NCBI RefSeq assembly: GCF_000744095.1
Contig: NZ_JQLI01000001.1
Location: 930,001-994,000 of the forward strand
DNA: 64,000 nt
Direction of reading: 5' to 3'
Source: Cupriavidus necator A5-1
GTDB taxonomy: Bacteria; Pseudomonadota; Gammaproteobacteria; Burkholderiales; Burkholderiaceae
Both the position numbers and the translations under genes were made by a program. Shown piece after piece: positions 17,561 through 25,584 of the stretch (positions within the stretch are counted from its first letter, which is position 1; every line of letters starts with the position of its first letter). The notes under the pieces are model-generated. The model did not search any database, was not told the DNA's origin, and saw only the letters and a list, made by a program, of their open reading frames with translations.

Positions 17561-18199
17561 CTAGCGTCCGCGCAGCATGATGATGAATGTGCGTGGCACC
17601 AGCAGCACCATGACCACGTGGATGACAAGGAAGAGCGTAATCGCGCTCATGCCGATGAAGTGCACCCAACGCGCAGCGTCATAGCCTCCCATCAATACAC
17701 GTAGGAGGGGAAATTGAACCGACTTCCAGATTGCAAGGCCAGACAGCACTGTCAGCACAATCAGCACCACCACGCCCAGGTAGAAAAGCTTCTGGGCTGC
17801 GTTGTAATCGGCCAGATTGGGGTGTGTGAGTTGGCCTCGCATGGCTGCTGCCATGTCACGCAGCGCCGCTGGGACGGAAAGTGGGAGGAAGCGCCGCCGG
17901 AAGCGGCCCGTGAGTAAATTCATCACCAAATAGAACAAGCCATTGGCGACAAGGAGCCACATTGCCGCAAAATGCCACTGCAGGGCCCCGGCCAGCCAAC
18001 CGCCGAGCGTGATGGCATTGGGAAATCGGAAGTCAAATAGCGGCGAGGCGTTGTAGATGCGCCAGCCACTGAGCATCATGATGACCACCGCGATGGCATT
18101 CAGCCAGTGAGTGATTCGAACCCAGGCGGGCTGGACGGTAGCAGACGGGCGGCCGCGCGGCTCCAACTTTCGGGGCGACACCTGATGGGCAGTATTCAC
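17561..18199 (-). CDS. Cytochrome b561-family membrane subunit
   Basis: A 212-residue integral membrane protein with four to five hydrophobic segments, for example AIAVVIMMLSGWRIY, WLLVANGLFYLVMNLL, VVLIVLTVLSGLAIW and ITLFLVIHVVMVLLV. Histidines suited to ligate haem b occur in RITHWLN, LQWHFAAMW, WVHFIGMS and VIHVVMVL. It precedes the molybdopterin oxidoreductase and should pass electrons between the quinone pool and that enzyme. No lesions are visible. Confidence 0.85.
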   Translation of the reverse strand: MNTAHQVSPRKLEPRGRPSATVQPAWVRITHWLNAIAVVIMMLSGWRIYNASPLFDFRFPNAITLGGWLAGALQWHFAAMWLLVANGLFYLVMNLLTGRFRRRFLPLSVPAALRDMAAAMRGQLTHPNLADYNAAQKLFYLGVVVLIVLTVLSGLAIWKSVQFPLLRVLMGGYDAARWVHFIGMSAITLFLVIHVVMVLLVPRTFIIMLRGR

Positions 18200-18565
18200 A
18201 TTCTTTCTCCGATGTCAGGTGATACACGCGACCAGCGTCTCCACCACGTTCGTCGTCCTAGGCGAAATGAGCTTGCACAACGCCAAAGCTTTTTCCTGCG
18301 CGTGCTTACGAAGCCACTTTGCTGGGTCCGAGAAAGGGTCAGTGAGTTCGTCTGGACTTTGAGGATGCGGTGATACGCGCATTGACCATAGAACCAAATC
18401 TTGGGGGAGGCAAAGTAGAGCCTCATCTGCTGTCTGGCTGCGGCTCGAATTTATCGACAAACGCCGTCCTTACCTGACAGCGCGGCAGACGCCCGGCACC
18501 GCAGGTGTGCGCTCCCCAGGGCGCATCATCTCTTCACGCTTACCCGCGTCAATTGCCGTCGTGCC
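18200..18565. other. Divergent intergenic region
   Basis: About 365 bases between the cytochrome b gene and the cytochrome c gene on the other strand. It should hold both promoters. Minus-strand frames of up to 81 codons are present (18215-18460) but I do not recognise them. No strong repeat stands out. Confidence 0.35.
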
Positions 18566-18979
18566 ATGAAGAAATGTCCTTCAGCCGCTTCAGGAGGGAC
18601 AGTGGGGGAGACTAACCGGGCGCCAGAAACGGTTACCCGCGTGACCTCAAGCGTCTATCCGCCCTCATTGTCGGCCCCGCAGCACCCCCTGCTGGCCGGC
18701 AGGCTTTCTCGTGTATGTCTACTCATCCTGCTGACGGGCACTGCGCTAGCCGATGAGGCGAGCATCAGGATCAAGGACGGTGCCGGCAAGGACAAGGTCC
18801 TGGCCAACTGCATCAGCTGCCACAGCATCGACTACATCCCGATGAACTCGGTCTTCCTGGATCGCAGCGGCTGGACCGCCACGGTGAACAAGATGGTCAA
18901 GGCGTTCGGCGCTCCGATCAAGGACGAAGACATCCCTCAGATCGTGGACTACCTCAGCCGGTACTATGGCAAGGGATGA
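18566..18979 (+). CDS. c-type cytochrome, SorB-like
   Basis: A 137-residue reading frame whose last hundred residues form a small class I cytochrome c: a signal-type segment (RVCLLILLTGTALADEA), the haem motif CISCH, and a downstream methionine in VNKMVKAFGAPI that can serve as axial ligand. The pattern resembles the cytochrome subunit of sulfite dehydrogenases (SorB). The first 40 or so residues are unusual and have no ribosome site, so the true start may be further in. It may accept electrons from the nearby molybdopterin enzyme, although the genes are divergent. Confidence 0.75.
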   Translation: MKKCPSAASGGTVGETNRAPETVTRVTSSVYPPSLSAPQHPLLAGRLSRVCLLILLTGTALADEASIRIKDGAGKDKVLANCISCHSIDYIPMNSVFLDRSGWTATVNKMVKAFGAPIKDEDIPQIVDYLSRYYGKG

Positions 18980-19459
18980 GGCGGGCGAAGGCGGCCAGGA
19001 GGCAAAATGCGCTGCACCAATTTCGGTTTTTGCAAACCCTTGCAGGGGTCGATGAACCTGGCGGGGTTATCCTCGGAGAGGAAATCATCGAGGCATTCTG
19101 GAAGCAGGCTTGCGGTCTTCCCCCTCTACGAATCGCTTCATCCGGTCCCGCAATCTGAATGCGTTGATCCAGTCTGGGTGATCGAGACGTTTTTACACAG
19201 CCTCGGTCGGGAAGAGACGACCGGGTGGGAGCAGGCCGAGGCCCCTTACCAGCTGCGGCACCGCGCTTCTCAGCCTCGCTCCGGTCGGTGAAGCATGTCG
19301 CCGGCGTCAGCAGTACGCGGCGACGGCCGTCAGGTGGTGCGACATTACCGGCAATTATGTCTAAACTCTGGCGTTGCGTGAGCCACGACCCGAAAACCGC
19401 GAGGACCCAGTCAGACCGCCGCCCGGCTCCAGTGTCGCGCTGTACGTCGCCTGACCGCG
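18980..19459. other. Long gap without a recognisable gene
   Basis: About 480 bases. Both strands have open frames of 60 to 170 codons that overlap and share no features of a known family. It may be remnant DNA between the cytochrome gene and the toxin-antitoxin region. Confidence 0.3.
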
Positions 19460-20124
19460 CTAGGCGTTCGACGTCCAATCGTCGTCGGTTGGCGCTAGGC
19501 CAATTTGATTGGCCGTCAGATAGGGGCCCAATTCGGGAAAGTCGAACAGCGGAGTTGGCATACCTGCTGGCACCAGTTGGGCACGGTCATCGAAGATCGC
19601 GACGCTGGGCTCACTCGCCAGGCGCGACTGAAAATACAAGCCGTCGATCCGAGGAAATGCCGCATGCAATGCCGAACTCCACAGGTTCGGGCCAAGGTAG
19701 TCGGTGACCGAGAACACTCGAGCGTCCATGCCAATGGCAGTCAGCGCACCGGTAAGATCAGCGAGCACGAGAGGCCGGCGATCGGCCACGGCGAGCCTGC
19801 AAACCCATCGGCTGCAAAGTTCATGCTCATCGAGCATTAGCGGCAGACGTTGTCCCTGGAAGCGCTCCCGAATGACCGCTTCGGCCCCATGCACGCGGCA
19901 AAGCTGGGAGCTGCATAGAGAGCGCCGAACTCGCCGCCTGCCGCATCGAACCGGTAATGGGTCACGCCCGGCGCGCGGCGGTTGTAGTAAATAGGCTCCA
20001 GGTGCGCGCGATGGATCCGCCAGAGCGCTACCCTCTCGAGATCGAGCATCTTTGTGGCAAGCCGAAGGTCGGCCAGGTCGGCCGGCGGCAGCGGACAACC
20101 CAATTCTTCTGCACTAAGGGTCAT
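19460..20124 (-). pseudogene. Frameshifted RES-domain toxin
   Basis: Two minus-strand frames join to give a RES-domain protein. The first reads MTLSAEELGCPLPPADLADL, WRIHRAHLEPIYYN, HYRFDAAGGEFGALY; the second resumes as AEAVIRERF, LADLTGALTAIGMDARVF, DYLGPNLWSSALHAAFP and FDDRAQLVP. The shift falls in a run of four Gs near 19890. RES toxins are ADP-ribosyltransferase-like enzymes that deplete NAD+. The start overlaps the antitoxin stop (ATGA), the normal layout for a RES/Xre pair. Either the toxin is dead or the G run is a sequencing error. Confidence 0.8.
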
Positions 20125-20764
20125 GCGGCGCCCTGCTCGTCGCGGTACCGCGCGTCGACGAGCCGCACAATGGCGTCTATCGGGGCCGCTGCGTCGGCGA
20201 TCCAATCCGCCGGCGTGCGTCCCTCCAGCTCTTCTTGCGGGCGATGCAGAAAATTATGGATAACCCAACTACTCGCTCCCGCAGCCACGAATGGTGCAAG
20301 CACAGTTGCCGGCCGCTCGGAATCGACGTGGAACTGCCACGACGGATAGCGAAACCCTCGCTCGCGCCCCGGCAGCACGAGGGCATAGAGGCAACCCGCC
20401 TGGCGGTCCTGGTTGATGGCGCGGACGAACGTCCCGCATAAAGCGCGGCGTCCTTAAGAGACAGGTTTTCCGACTGTTCCCACTCCCGTGCGGCTGCCAG
20501 CCGACCACGTTCGCGCGCCTCCTGCAGCGGATCGGAATGTGCAGCCCCGCCGGCATGTGCCACGGGCTCCCCGGCAGCCACAGAACGACGCTCGCGGAAC
20601 GGACGATTCGGCTTCGCAAAGATGCGAACGATCCTGCCAAGGGCAGCGTCCAGTTCGTGCTGGACCTCGACGGACAACGCGACCTCACGGGACGCGTCGT
20701 TGACGAGCGTCACAGCGGTCTCAACGAGCTCACGGGGCGTGGCGAGTTGCTGCTTGGATGCCAT
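20121..20764 (-). pseudogene. Frameshifted Xre/MbcA/ParS-type antitoxin
   Basis: The N-terminal part (MASKQQLATPRELVETAV, ENLSLKDAALYAGRS) and the C-terminal part (INQDRQAG, VLPGRERGFRYPSWQFHVD, WVIHNFLHRPQEELEGRTP, WIADAAAPIDAIVRLVD) are in different frames; one base appears to be missing near 20430. The C-terminal region has the look of the toxin-binding domain of RES-partner antitoxins. It lies directly upstream of the RES toxin and 18 bases downstream of a Fic gene. Both members of the pair carry a frameshift, which suggests decay in parallel or an assembly problem. Confidence 0.7.
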
Positions 20765-20782
20765 GCGCGCATTCTAGGTGGC

Positions 20783-22051
20783 TCATTGGCCTCTCAGCGG
20801 TGGTCCGGTCGTTTGCCCCTGTTTTGGCGCGGTCTCCTTATTGTTCGCAAGATCGTCCAGATCCACCGGGCGACACTGCCGAACGCTTTCGGTTTCCAAG
20901 CTTCCGCCCCTTCCGTGCCCGTCCGCGCCTGATGGCACATCGTTCAGCTCATAGCTGGTGCTTCGCCCACCCCCGATCGCCTTACGGAGGACGCCGCGCA
21001 CCACCAGGTCGTTGATGTCCCGCAGTGCCGTATCACTGGAGCACTTGGCAATGGCCGCCCACTTGCTACTCGTGAGCTTGCCTTCGAAACCGTCCAGCAG
21101 CCGGTTCAGAACCTTTACCTGCCGTGCATTGAGTGCCTGCATTCCCCAGTGGTGCCAGAAGCGCGCTTTGGCCAGTACTTCGTCGAGCGTGACCTGCGCC
21201 TGGTCTACCGCGCGGTGCAGCGTTTGGAAGAACCACGACAACCACGGCGTGACGTCCATCGAATCCTTCTGCGTGCGTTCGAGGATGTCGTAGTACGCGT
21301 TGCGCTCGCGCTGGATCTGCGCTGACAGGCTGTAGAAGCGTTGTGGACTGCCATCCGCCCGCGCAAGCATCAGGTCGCCGATGGCGCGCGCGATACGGCC
21401 ATTGCCGTCGTCAAACGGGTGCAGCGTAACGAACCACAGGTGTGCAAGCCCTGCGCGAATCAGCGGCGGCTCGGTGGCCGCCGCGTTGACCCAATCGATG
21501 AATCGCCCCGTCTCTGCCGCCAGACGATCGGCGGGGGGCGCCTCAAAATGGACGCGTTGCCGGCTGATCGGGCCGGAAACGACCTGCATGGGTCCGGCTG
21601 AATCGTCTCGCCATTGGGCGATGTTGATTTTTGACAGGCCGGAGTAACCTGTGGGGAACAGCGCCGCGTGCCAGCCGAAAAGGCGCTCCTTCAAGACTGG
21701 CGCTTGGCTGTTTGCAGTCGCGTCGAGCACCATGTCGACCACCCCTTCAACGTGACGATCCAAGGGCGCAAGCGCGCCGATGTCGACACCCAGCCTCCGC
21801 GCGATAGACGAGCGTACCGAATACACGTTGAGCTGCTCACCCTCGATCTCACTTGTCTTGACCACGTCGTTGGTCAGCGCCGCAAGGCAGGCCTGATCCC
21901 GCAGCCCCATACCGAGGTCCGCCAACCGCCCCATCAGCATGCCTTGGGCCCGGCTGACCTCAGCCATGGGCGAAGCCAGGGCACTCAGGTCGTACCGCCA
22001 AACGGGCCAGTCGGGAGCCTGCCAAATAAAGGTGTATTCGCTGCGATTCAT
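20783..22051 (-). CDS. Fic-domain AMP transferase
   Basis: A 422-residue Fic protein. The catalytic motif HPFDDGNGRIAR begins at His211, and an inhibitory motif of the form T/S-xxx-E-G (Thr66 to Gly71) lies upstream, making this a class II Fic protein that blocks itself. A C-terminal winged helix is suggested by residues 320-385 (LTSSKWAAIAKCSSDTALRD). Such proteins attach AMP to target proteins. It is followed closely by the decayed antitoxin/RES pair, with which it may share a transcript. No lesions are seen. Confidence 0.88.
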   Translation of the reverse strand: MNRSEYTFIWQAPDWPVWRYDLSALASPMAEVSRAQGMLMGRLADLGMGLRDQACLAALTNDVVKTSEIEGEQLNVYSVRSSIARRLGVDIGALAPLDRHVEGVVDMVLDATANSQAPVLKERLFGWHAALFPTGYSGLSKINIAQWRDDSAGPMQVVSGPISRQRVHFEAPPADRLAAETGRFIDWVNAAATEPPLIRAGLAHLWFVTLHPFDDGNGRIARAIGDLMLARADGSPQRFYSLSAQIQRERNAYYDILERTQKDSMDVTPWLSWFFQTLHRAVDQAQVTLDEVLAKARFWHHWGMQALNARQVKVLNRLLDGFEGKLTSSKWAAIAKCSSDTALRDINDLVVRGVLRKAIGGGRSTSYELNDVPSGADGHGRGGSLETESVRQCRPVDLDDLANNKETAPKQGQTTGPPLRGQ

Positions 22052-22641
22052 GCGGGGATTATGGTCTGCATTTGCCGCAAGGACAAGTCAATCACCGCAT
22101 TATATGCGGCGAATGTCGCCGCCATACACTGCAAGCGCCCCACCAGCCGGGAAAAATGCCTAACACGCGGCTTTCGAGCGCCGGCTCAACCCTCGATTTG
22201 CTCGAGCTCTGGATCGGCAACAGTCAGACCGAAGCATCGAGCGATGGCCGACTTCGCCGACGCTCCGGTCACCGTGTAGGGGTTGTCCGCTCTCGCGCTG
22301 CTCGCGAGCGGGCATGTGCGAGCGGCGCATGTCTGTAGAAGAATTCGTAGGCACGGCGGACGGGAAGGTCTGGGTGGGGACTGGATTCTAGGCCTAGCGG
22401 GATAGGCTTCCTCCAGCGGCCGCTGTGCTGTGTCTCGACCACGTCAGCGCTCTGTGGCAAGAGACAGGAAAGGGGCCTCGAGACGCCGCGCGGTATTTGT
22501 GTCGAAGAGATGGCAAACGCCGAGACGGTGATTTTCTTTGATGCGATCCGGGATTTGTGCCGCAAGGGGCAAGGTGTGGTCCCGAACACAAACAATCGTG
22601 TGAAAGCAAGCAAGATTGTAGATCTGCAAGTGGCAGCCTTT
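22052..22641. other. Long gap without a recognisable gene
   Basis: Nearly 600 bases between the Fic gene and the second RES operon. Minus-strand frames of about 60 to 114 codons overlap each other and look spurious. The final part must carry the -35 region of the RES/Xre promoter. Confidence 0.3.
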
Positions 22642-22676
22642 TGGCAGAATGCCTATAATGGGGCGGCATTCTGCCA
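22642..22676 (+). promoter_or_regulatory. RES/Xre promoter with flanking operator palindrome
   Basis: TGGCAGAATGCC (22642-22653) and its perfect inverted copy GGCATTCTGCCA (22665-22676) bracket an 11-base spacer that begins with a consensus -10 box TATAAT (22654-22659). The start codon of the antitoxin lies 12 bases after the repeat. Binding of the toxin-antitoxin complex here would shut the promoter directly. Confidence 0.8.
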
Positions 22677-22688
22677 GGGAGCTAGACT

Positions 22689-23147
22689 ATGCACACAATC
22701 GCCTTCCAGCCCACGGGCGCGAGCCAGCTATCTCGCAATCGCTATTTGGAGAGTTTAAGTGCTGTTTTGAGCACAAAGATCCACTCTGAGGCCGATTTGG
22801 TTGCTCTGGCGGTCGAGCGCCTTCCGACGGAGACCATGCAGAGCCTTCTCAATGTGGGTCTTGCCTGGGACGAGATTAGCTTCATCATTCCACGCCGCAC
22901 GCTGACTCACCGCCGCGAAAGAGCCGAGTCACTCACGGTGGACGAATCGGACAAGGCGATTCGACTTGCTCGGATCCTTGCCCAAGCGATCAGCACCTTT
23001 GGCGAGGCTGATCGCGCGTTACGGTGGCTGCGAGCGAGCCAACAACGGTTTGCCTCCAAGTCGCCGCTTGAACTGGCCAGCACCGAACAAGGCGCGCGCT
23101 TAGTTGAGGAAGCAATTATCCAGATTGACGAAGGATACTTCGCCTGA
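22689..23147 (+). CDS. Xre/MbcA/ParS-type antitoxin of RES toxin
   Basis: A 152-residue antitoxin. The central part resembles an Xre-like helix-turn-helix (LLNVGLAWDEISFIIPRRTLTHRRE), and the C-terminal part (AISTFGEADRALRWLRASQQ, FASKSPLELASTEQGARLVEE) is the toxin-binding DUF2384-type domain. GGGAG lies eight bases before the ATG. Its stop overlaps the toxin start by one base. The operator palindrome around the -10 box implies tight autoregulation. Unlike the pair at 19.5-20.8 kb, this one is intact. Confidence 0.87.
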   Translation: MHTIAFQPTGASQLSRNRYLESLSAVLSTKIHSEADLVALAVERLPTETMQSLLNVGLAWDEISFIIPRRTLTHRRERAESLTVDESDKAIRLARILAQAISTFGEADRALRWLRASQQRFASKSPLELASTEQGARLVEEAIIQIDEGYFA

Positions 23148-23620
23148 TGATTCTCTGGCGTATTAGCAATTATGCGGACCTCAAGGGAATCGGCGGGCTG
23201 CGTGCCGGCGGACGCTGGCACTTCGCTGGACAGCCGGTAGTCTACCTCGCTGAGCACCCTGCCTTGGCCTTTCTCGAGGTTCTCGTACATCAAGATATCA
23301 GAAAGATGGAGGATCTTCCCACGCACTACCAACTTCTCCAGATCGAGGTACAAGACACCATCGCCGTCGCGGAAATTTCGGACATGCCAAAGGACTGGAA
23401 AAGCAACAATCACTGGTCCAGAAGCGCCGGCACGGAATGGCTGGCGTCGCGCACGAGCTTGCTGCTTAAAGTGCCCAGCGTGCTGGTGCCATATGCATCC
23501 AACTACGTGTTCAATCCGGGGCATCCAGATGCCGAAACGGTACGTATCGTGGAAGCTCGGCGCGTAGACCACGATCCGCGCATCTTGTCACTGCTCAGCG
23601 AACAAAAGCCGCGCACTTAA
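23147..23620 (+). CDS. RES-domain toxin
   Basis: A 157-residue RES protein. The family pattern is clear: MILWRISNYADL, GLRAGGRWHFAGQPVVYLAEHPALAFLEVLVH, and a C-terminal SLLLKVPSVLVPYASNYVFNPGHPD. RES toxins degrade NAD+ and stop growth until the antitoxin is restored. It is translationally coupled to the antitoxin by a one-base overlap. The gene is complete. It is only distantly similar to the frameshifted RES protein 3 kb away, so the two pairs are not a recent duplication. Confidence 0.9.
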   Translation: MILWRISNYADLKGIGGLRAGGRWHFAGQPVVYLAEHPALAFLEVLVHQDIRKMEDLPTHYQLLQIEVQDTIAVAEISDMPKDWKSNNHWSRSAGTEWLASRTSLLLKVPSVLVPYASNYVFNPGHPDAETVRIVEARRVDHDPRILSLLSEQKPRT

Positions 23621-23679
23621 AAAGTCGTGTCCCCTTTTCGTGCCGGCTTGGTGGATTGACCCAGCTCGCGATAAGGCAC

Positions 23680-23794
23680 CGTTATCGTGCCTTATCCCCG
23701 GGTCCCGGCAACGCCAGCGTTACACCACCGCCGGGGCACTCCCACTTACAGCTGGCTTGCGAGTTTGGGGAAGCGCAATGGCAGTAGCCGGCGC
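23680..23794. repeat. Dispersed repeat, copy A
   Basis: A stretch beginning CCGTTATCGTGCCTTATCCC and ending near GCAATGGCAGTAGCCGGCG is matched by a diverged copy at 57770-57893, with about 40 well-conserved bases at the start and 20 at the end. No gene is assigned in either place. It could be a remnant of a shared mobile element. Confidence 0.45.
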
Positions 23795-24012
23795 CAAGTT
23801 CCTGTCGTTCGGAGAGCGGTGGATGACCGCGACGGGTCGACAATGGAAGTCCGGACCCGCGCGTCTGCGCTGCACTTTACTTTGCCCTGTGTCATTGCAT
23901 TTCCTGATTGGTGGAACCAACGGGACCTGGCCGCCTGCCCGTCCCATGTGAGACAGCGTACATAGTGGATACGCCGGAGAAGAAACAATGGGTGACAAGA
24001 CAGGGAGACAAC

Positions 24013-24629
24013 ATGCTCACAGATGAAACCGCTATTGTTACGTCCGCCTTCGTCGAAACCTGGGAGCCTAGATACGACGAGAGCGAGGATGATGAACCGG
24101 AATATCAAAGGATTATTCCGTGGTCAGGAGCGAAATCTCCCACACCGGCACGATTAGCGCATCGACCCTCACCCGAATCCTGAATTGGAAGTCGCCCAGA
24201 ACAAAAGGCAAGGTCGACTGGTGGCGCTACGACGATTACGCCGCCACGTTCGCAACAGCGACCTGCCATCCGGACGTTGACGAACGACTCGACATTATCT
24301 GTACGGTGCGTGGGATGGGAGCGTGTGTGGGATCGACGATCCTGCATTTCATCTTTCCTGACGGCTACCCCATCTACGATGTCCGCACGGTCGAGACGCT
24401 ATCGTACCTCGGCGCAAAGATGCCGGAAACTCGAAGCGTGGCTAATTACCACGCCTTTCGGGACCAGATCGTGGGCTCCAGGTTGGATATGCCCCAAATG
24501 GAGCTTGAGCAGATTGATCGTGCCTTGTTTGCGTTCCACAAATTTAACCCGCAAATCTTCGGTGCGATCCTGAGCAACGGCCCTTCGACGCACCGGCGGG
24601 AGGCAAGGCGGATGGCATGCCACCGTTAA
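24013..24629 (+). pseudogene. Frameshifted HhH/DNA-glycosylase-like protein
   Basis: The first frame (MLTDETAIVTSAFVETWEPR, ESEDDEPEYQRIIP) is preceded by GGGAG and gives an acidic N-terminus. It then runs into noise, while a second frame starting at about 24120 continues with VRSEISHTGTISASTLTRIL, DDYAATFATA, GMGACVGSTILHFIFPDGYP and YDVRTVETLSYL. The latter block resembles the helix-hairpin-helix region of HhH-GPD base-excision glycosylases (G-hG-xxAS-hLHFhhPDxYPhhDVR). One base appears to be lost near 24120. It lies between a RES pair and an HNH gene, upstream of the SMC operon. Confidence 0.6.
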
Positions 24630-24785
24630 GGAAGCCGCGCATAGCCGCGCGTTCAGCAATACCACCGCAAACACTGGCAGATCGCGCACCCGCCGTTCAT
24701 CACGAATGACTACGAACTCGATTTCCACTGTTTGTTGGAAGATTAAAGTTGAGCCAAGGAGTGTTGACGCACTCCTTGGTGCCCC

Positions 24786-25184
24786 TCAATGTCTGATACG
24801 GGGGGCGGTGGCGGCGAGCACCGGTCCGCCCGAACGCAACAGTTTTTCAAACACCCAGGCGGCGTGCCAACGCCTCTGACTCATGAGTCGCTCAATATGT
24901 TGCTTGTGATGGACCGCGTCCCGCGCGGCCTTGCGCTGGTGTCGCTTGGTGTTGCAGTACCGACAGGCGGCCACGATGTTGCTTTGGAAGTCGCCGCCGC
25001 CGTCAACCCGGGCCTGCAGATGTTCGGCAGTGCATTGAAGGTTTCGAGCCTGGCGACTGGAGAGATCGAAGGCCGCAGCGAACGCCTCCATGGATCGCTG
25101 CCACATTGGACAGTGGCAATAGAAGCAAAGGCCGGATTGGCGACGGAAAGCGTGAGCGCGCAGACGCGCGAGAGTCAAGGGCAT
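24786..25184 (-). CDS. HNH endonuclease
   Basis: A 132-residue protein with an HNH motif: a CFYCHCPM zinc knuckle, then CTAEHLQARVDGGG, FQSNIVAACRYCN and KRHQRK. The spacing fits a small stand-alone HNH nuclease. AGGA lies about seven bases before the ATG. It is convergent with the HhH-like pseudogene and divergent from the SMC operon. It may be a defence or mobile-element nuclease; the target is unknown. Confidence 0.8.
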   Translation of the reverse strand: MPLTLARLRAHAFRRQSGLCFYCHCPMWQRSMEAFAAAFDLSSRQARNLQCTAEHLQARVDGGGDFQSNIVAACRYCNTKRHQRKAARDAVHHKQHIERLMSQRRWHAAWVFEKLLRSGGPVLAATAPRIRH

Positions 25185-25584
25185 GAGCGGTCCTGTTCAG
25201 GAAGATTTCGGAAACATCGAAACCCGCTCGCCCTTAGGGGGCATATACGGGGACCAGCCAAGTAGCTCGTGCTGGCACCACATCAGCTCCCATAAGGAGA
25301 CTGACGGGATAGAGTTTAGTCGCAAATTTTCCCAAGACACAAGGGGAAGACGCGCCCGTCTTGCAAGATTGCAACACAGCTCCTCAGCTGACAGCTCAGG
25401 TCTGCGCCGCTACGCCTTGGGATCTCGCTTGCAGTCGCGGCTCTGGCACATTAAACATTCGCGCTTGCCAGGGTTGTTTAGCCCTGAAAATGTTAGTAGC
25501 GATAAGGGCCAAAGCTAGCCGTGTTGGGCGGCCGGCTAGCTAAATCGCGCGCACCGCGCTAACTAGAACAAGGACGATCCTCTC
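25185..25584. other. Upstream region of the SMC operon
   Basis: Four hundred bases between the divergent HNH gene and jetC. It should hold the operon promoter, but I cannot point to a convincing -35/-10 pair. No coding frame is credible. Confidence 0.35.

Noticed and set aside
18098..18140. A GGTTCGAATCAC-like stretch resembling a tRNA T-arm on the minus strand
   Set aside because: It lies inside the cytochrome b gene, encodes WVRITHW in frame, and has no surrounding cloverleaf.
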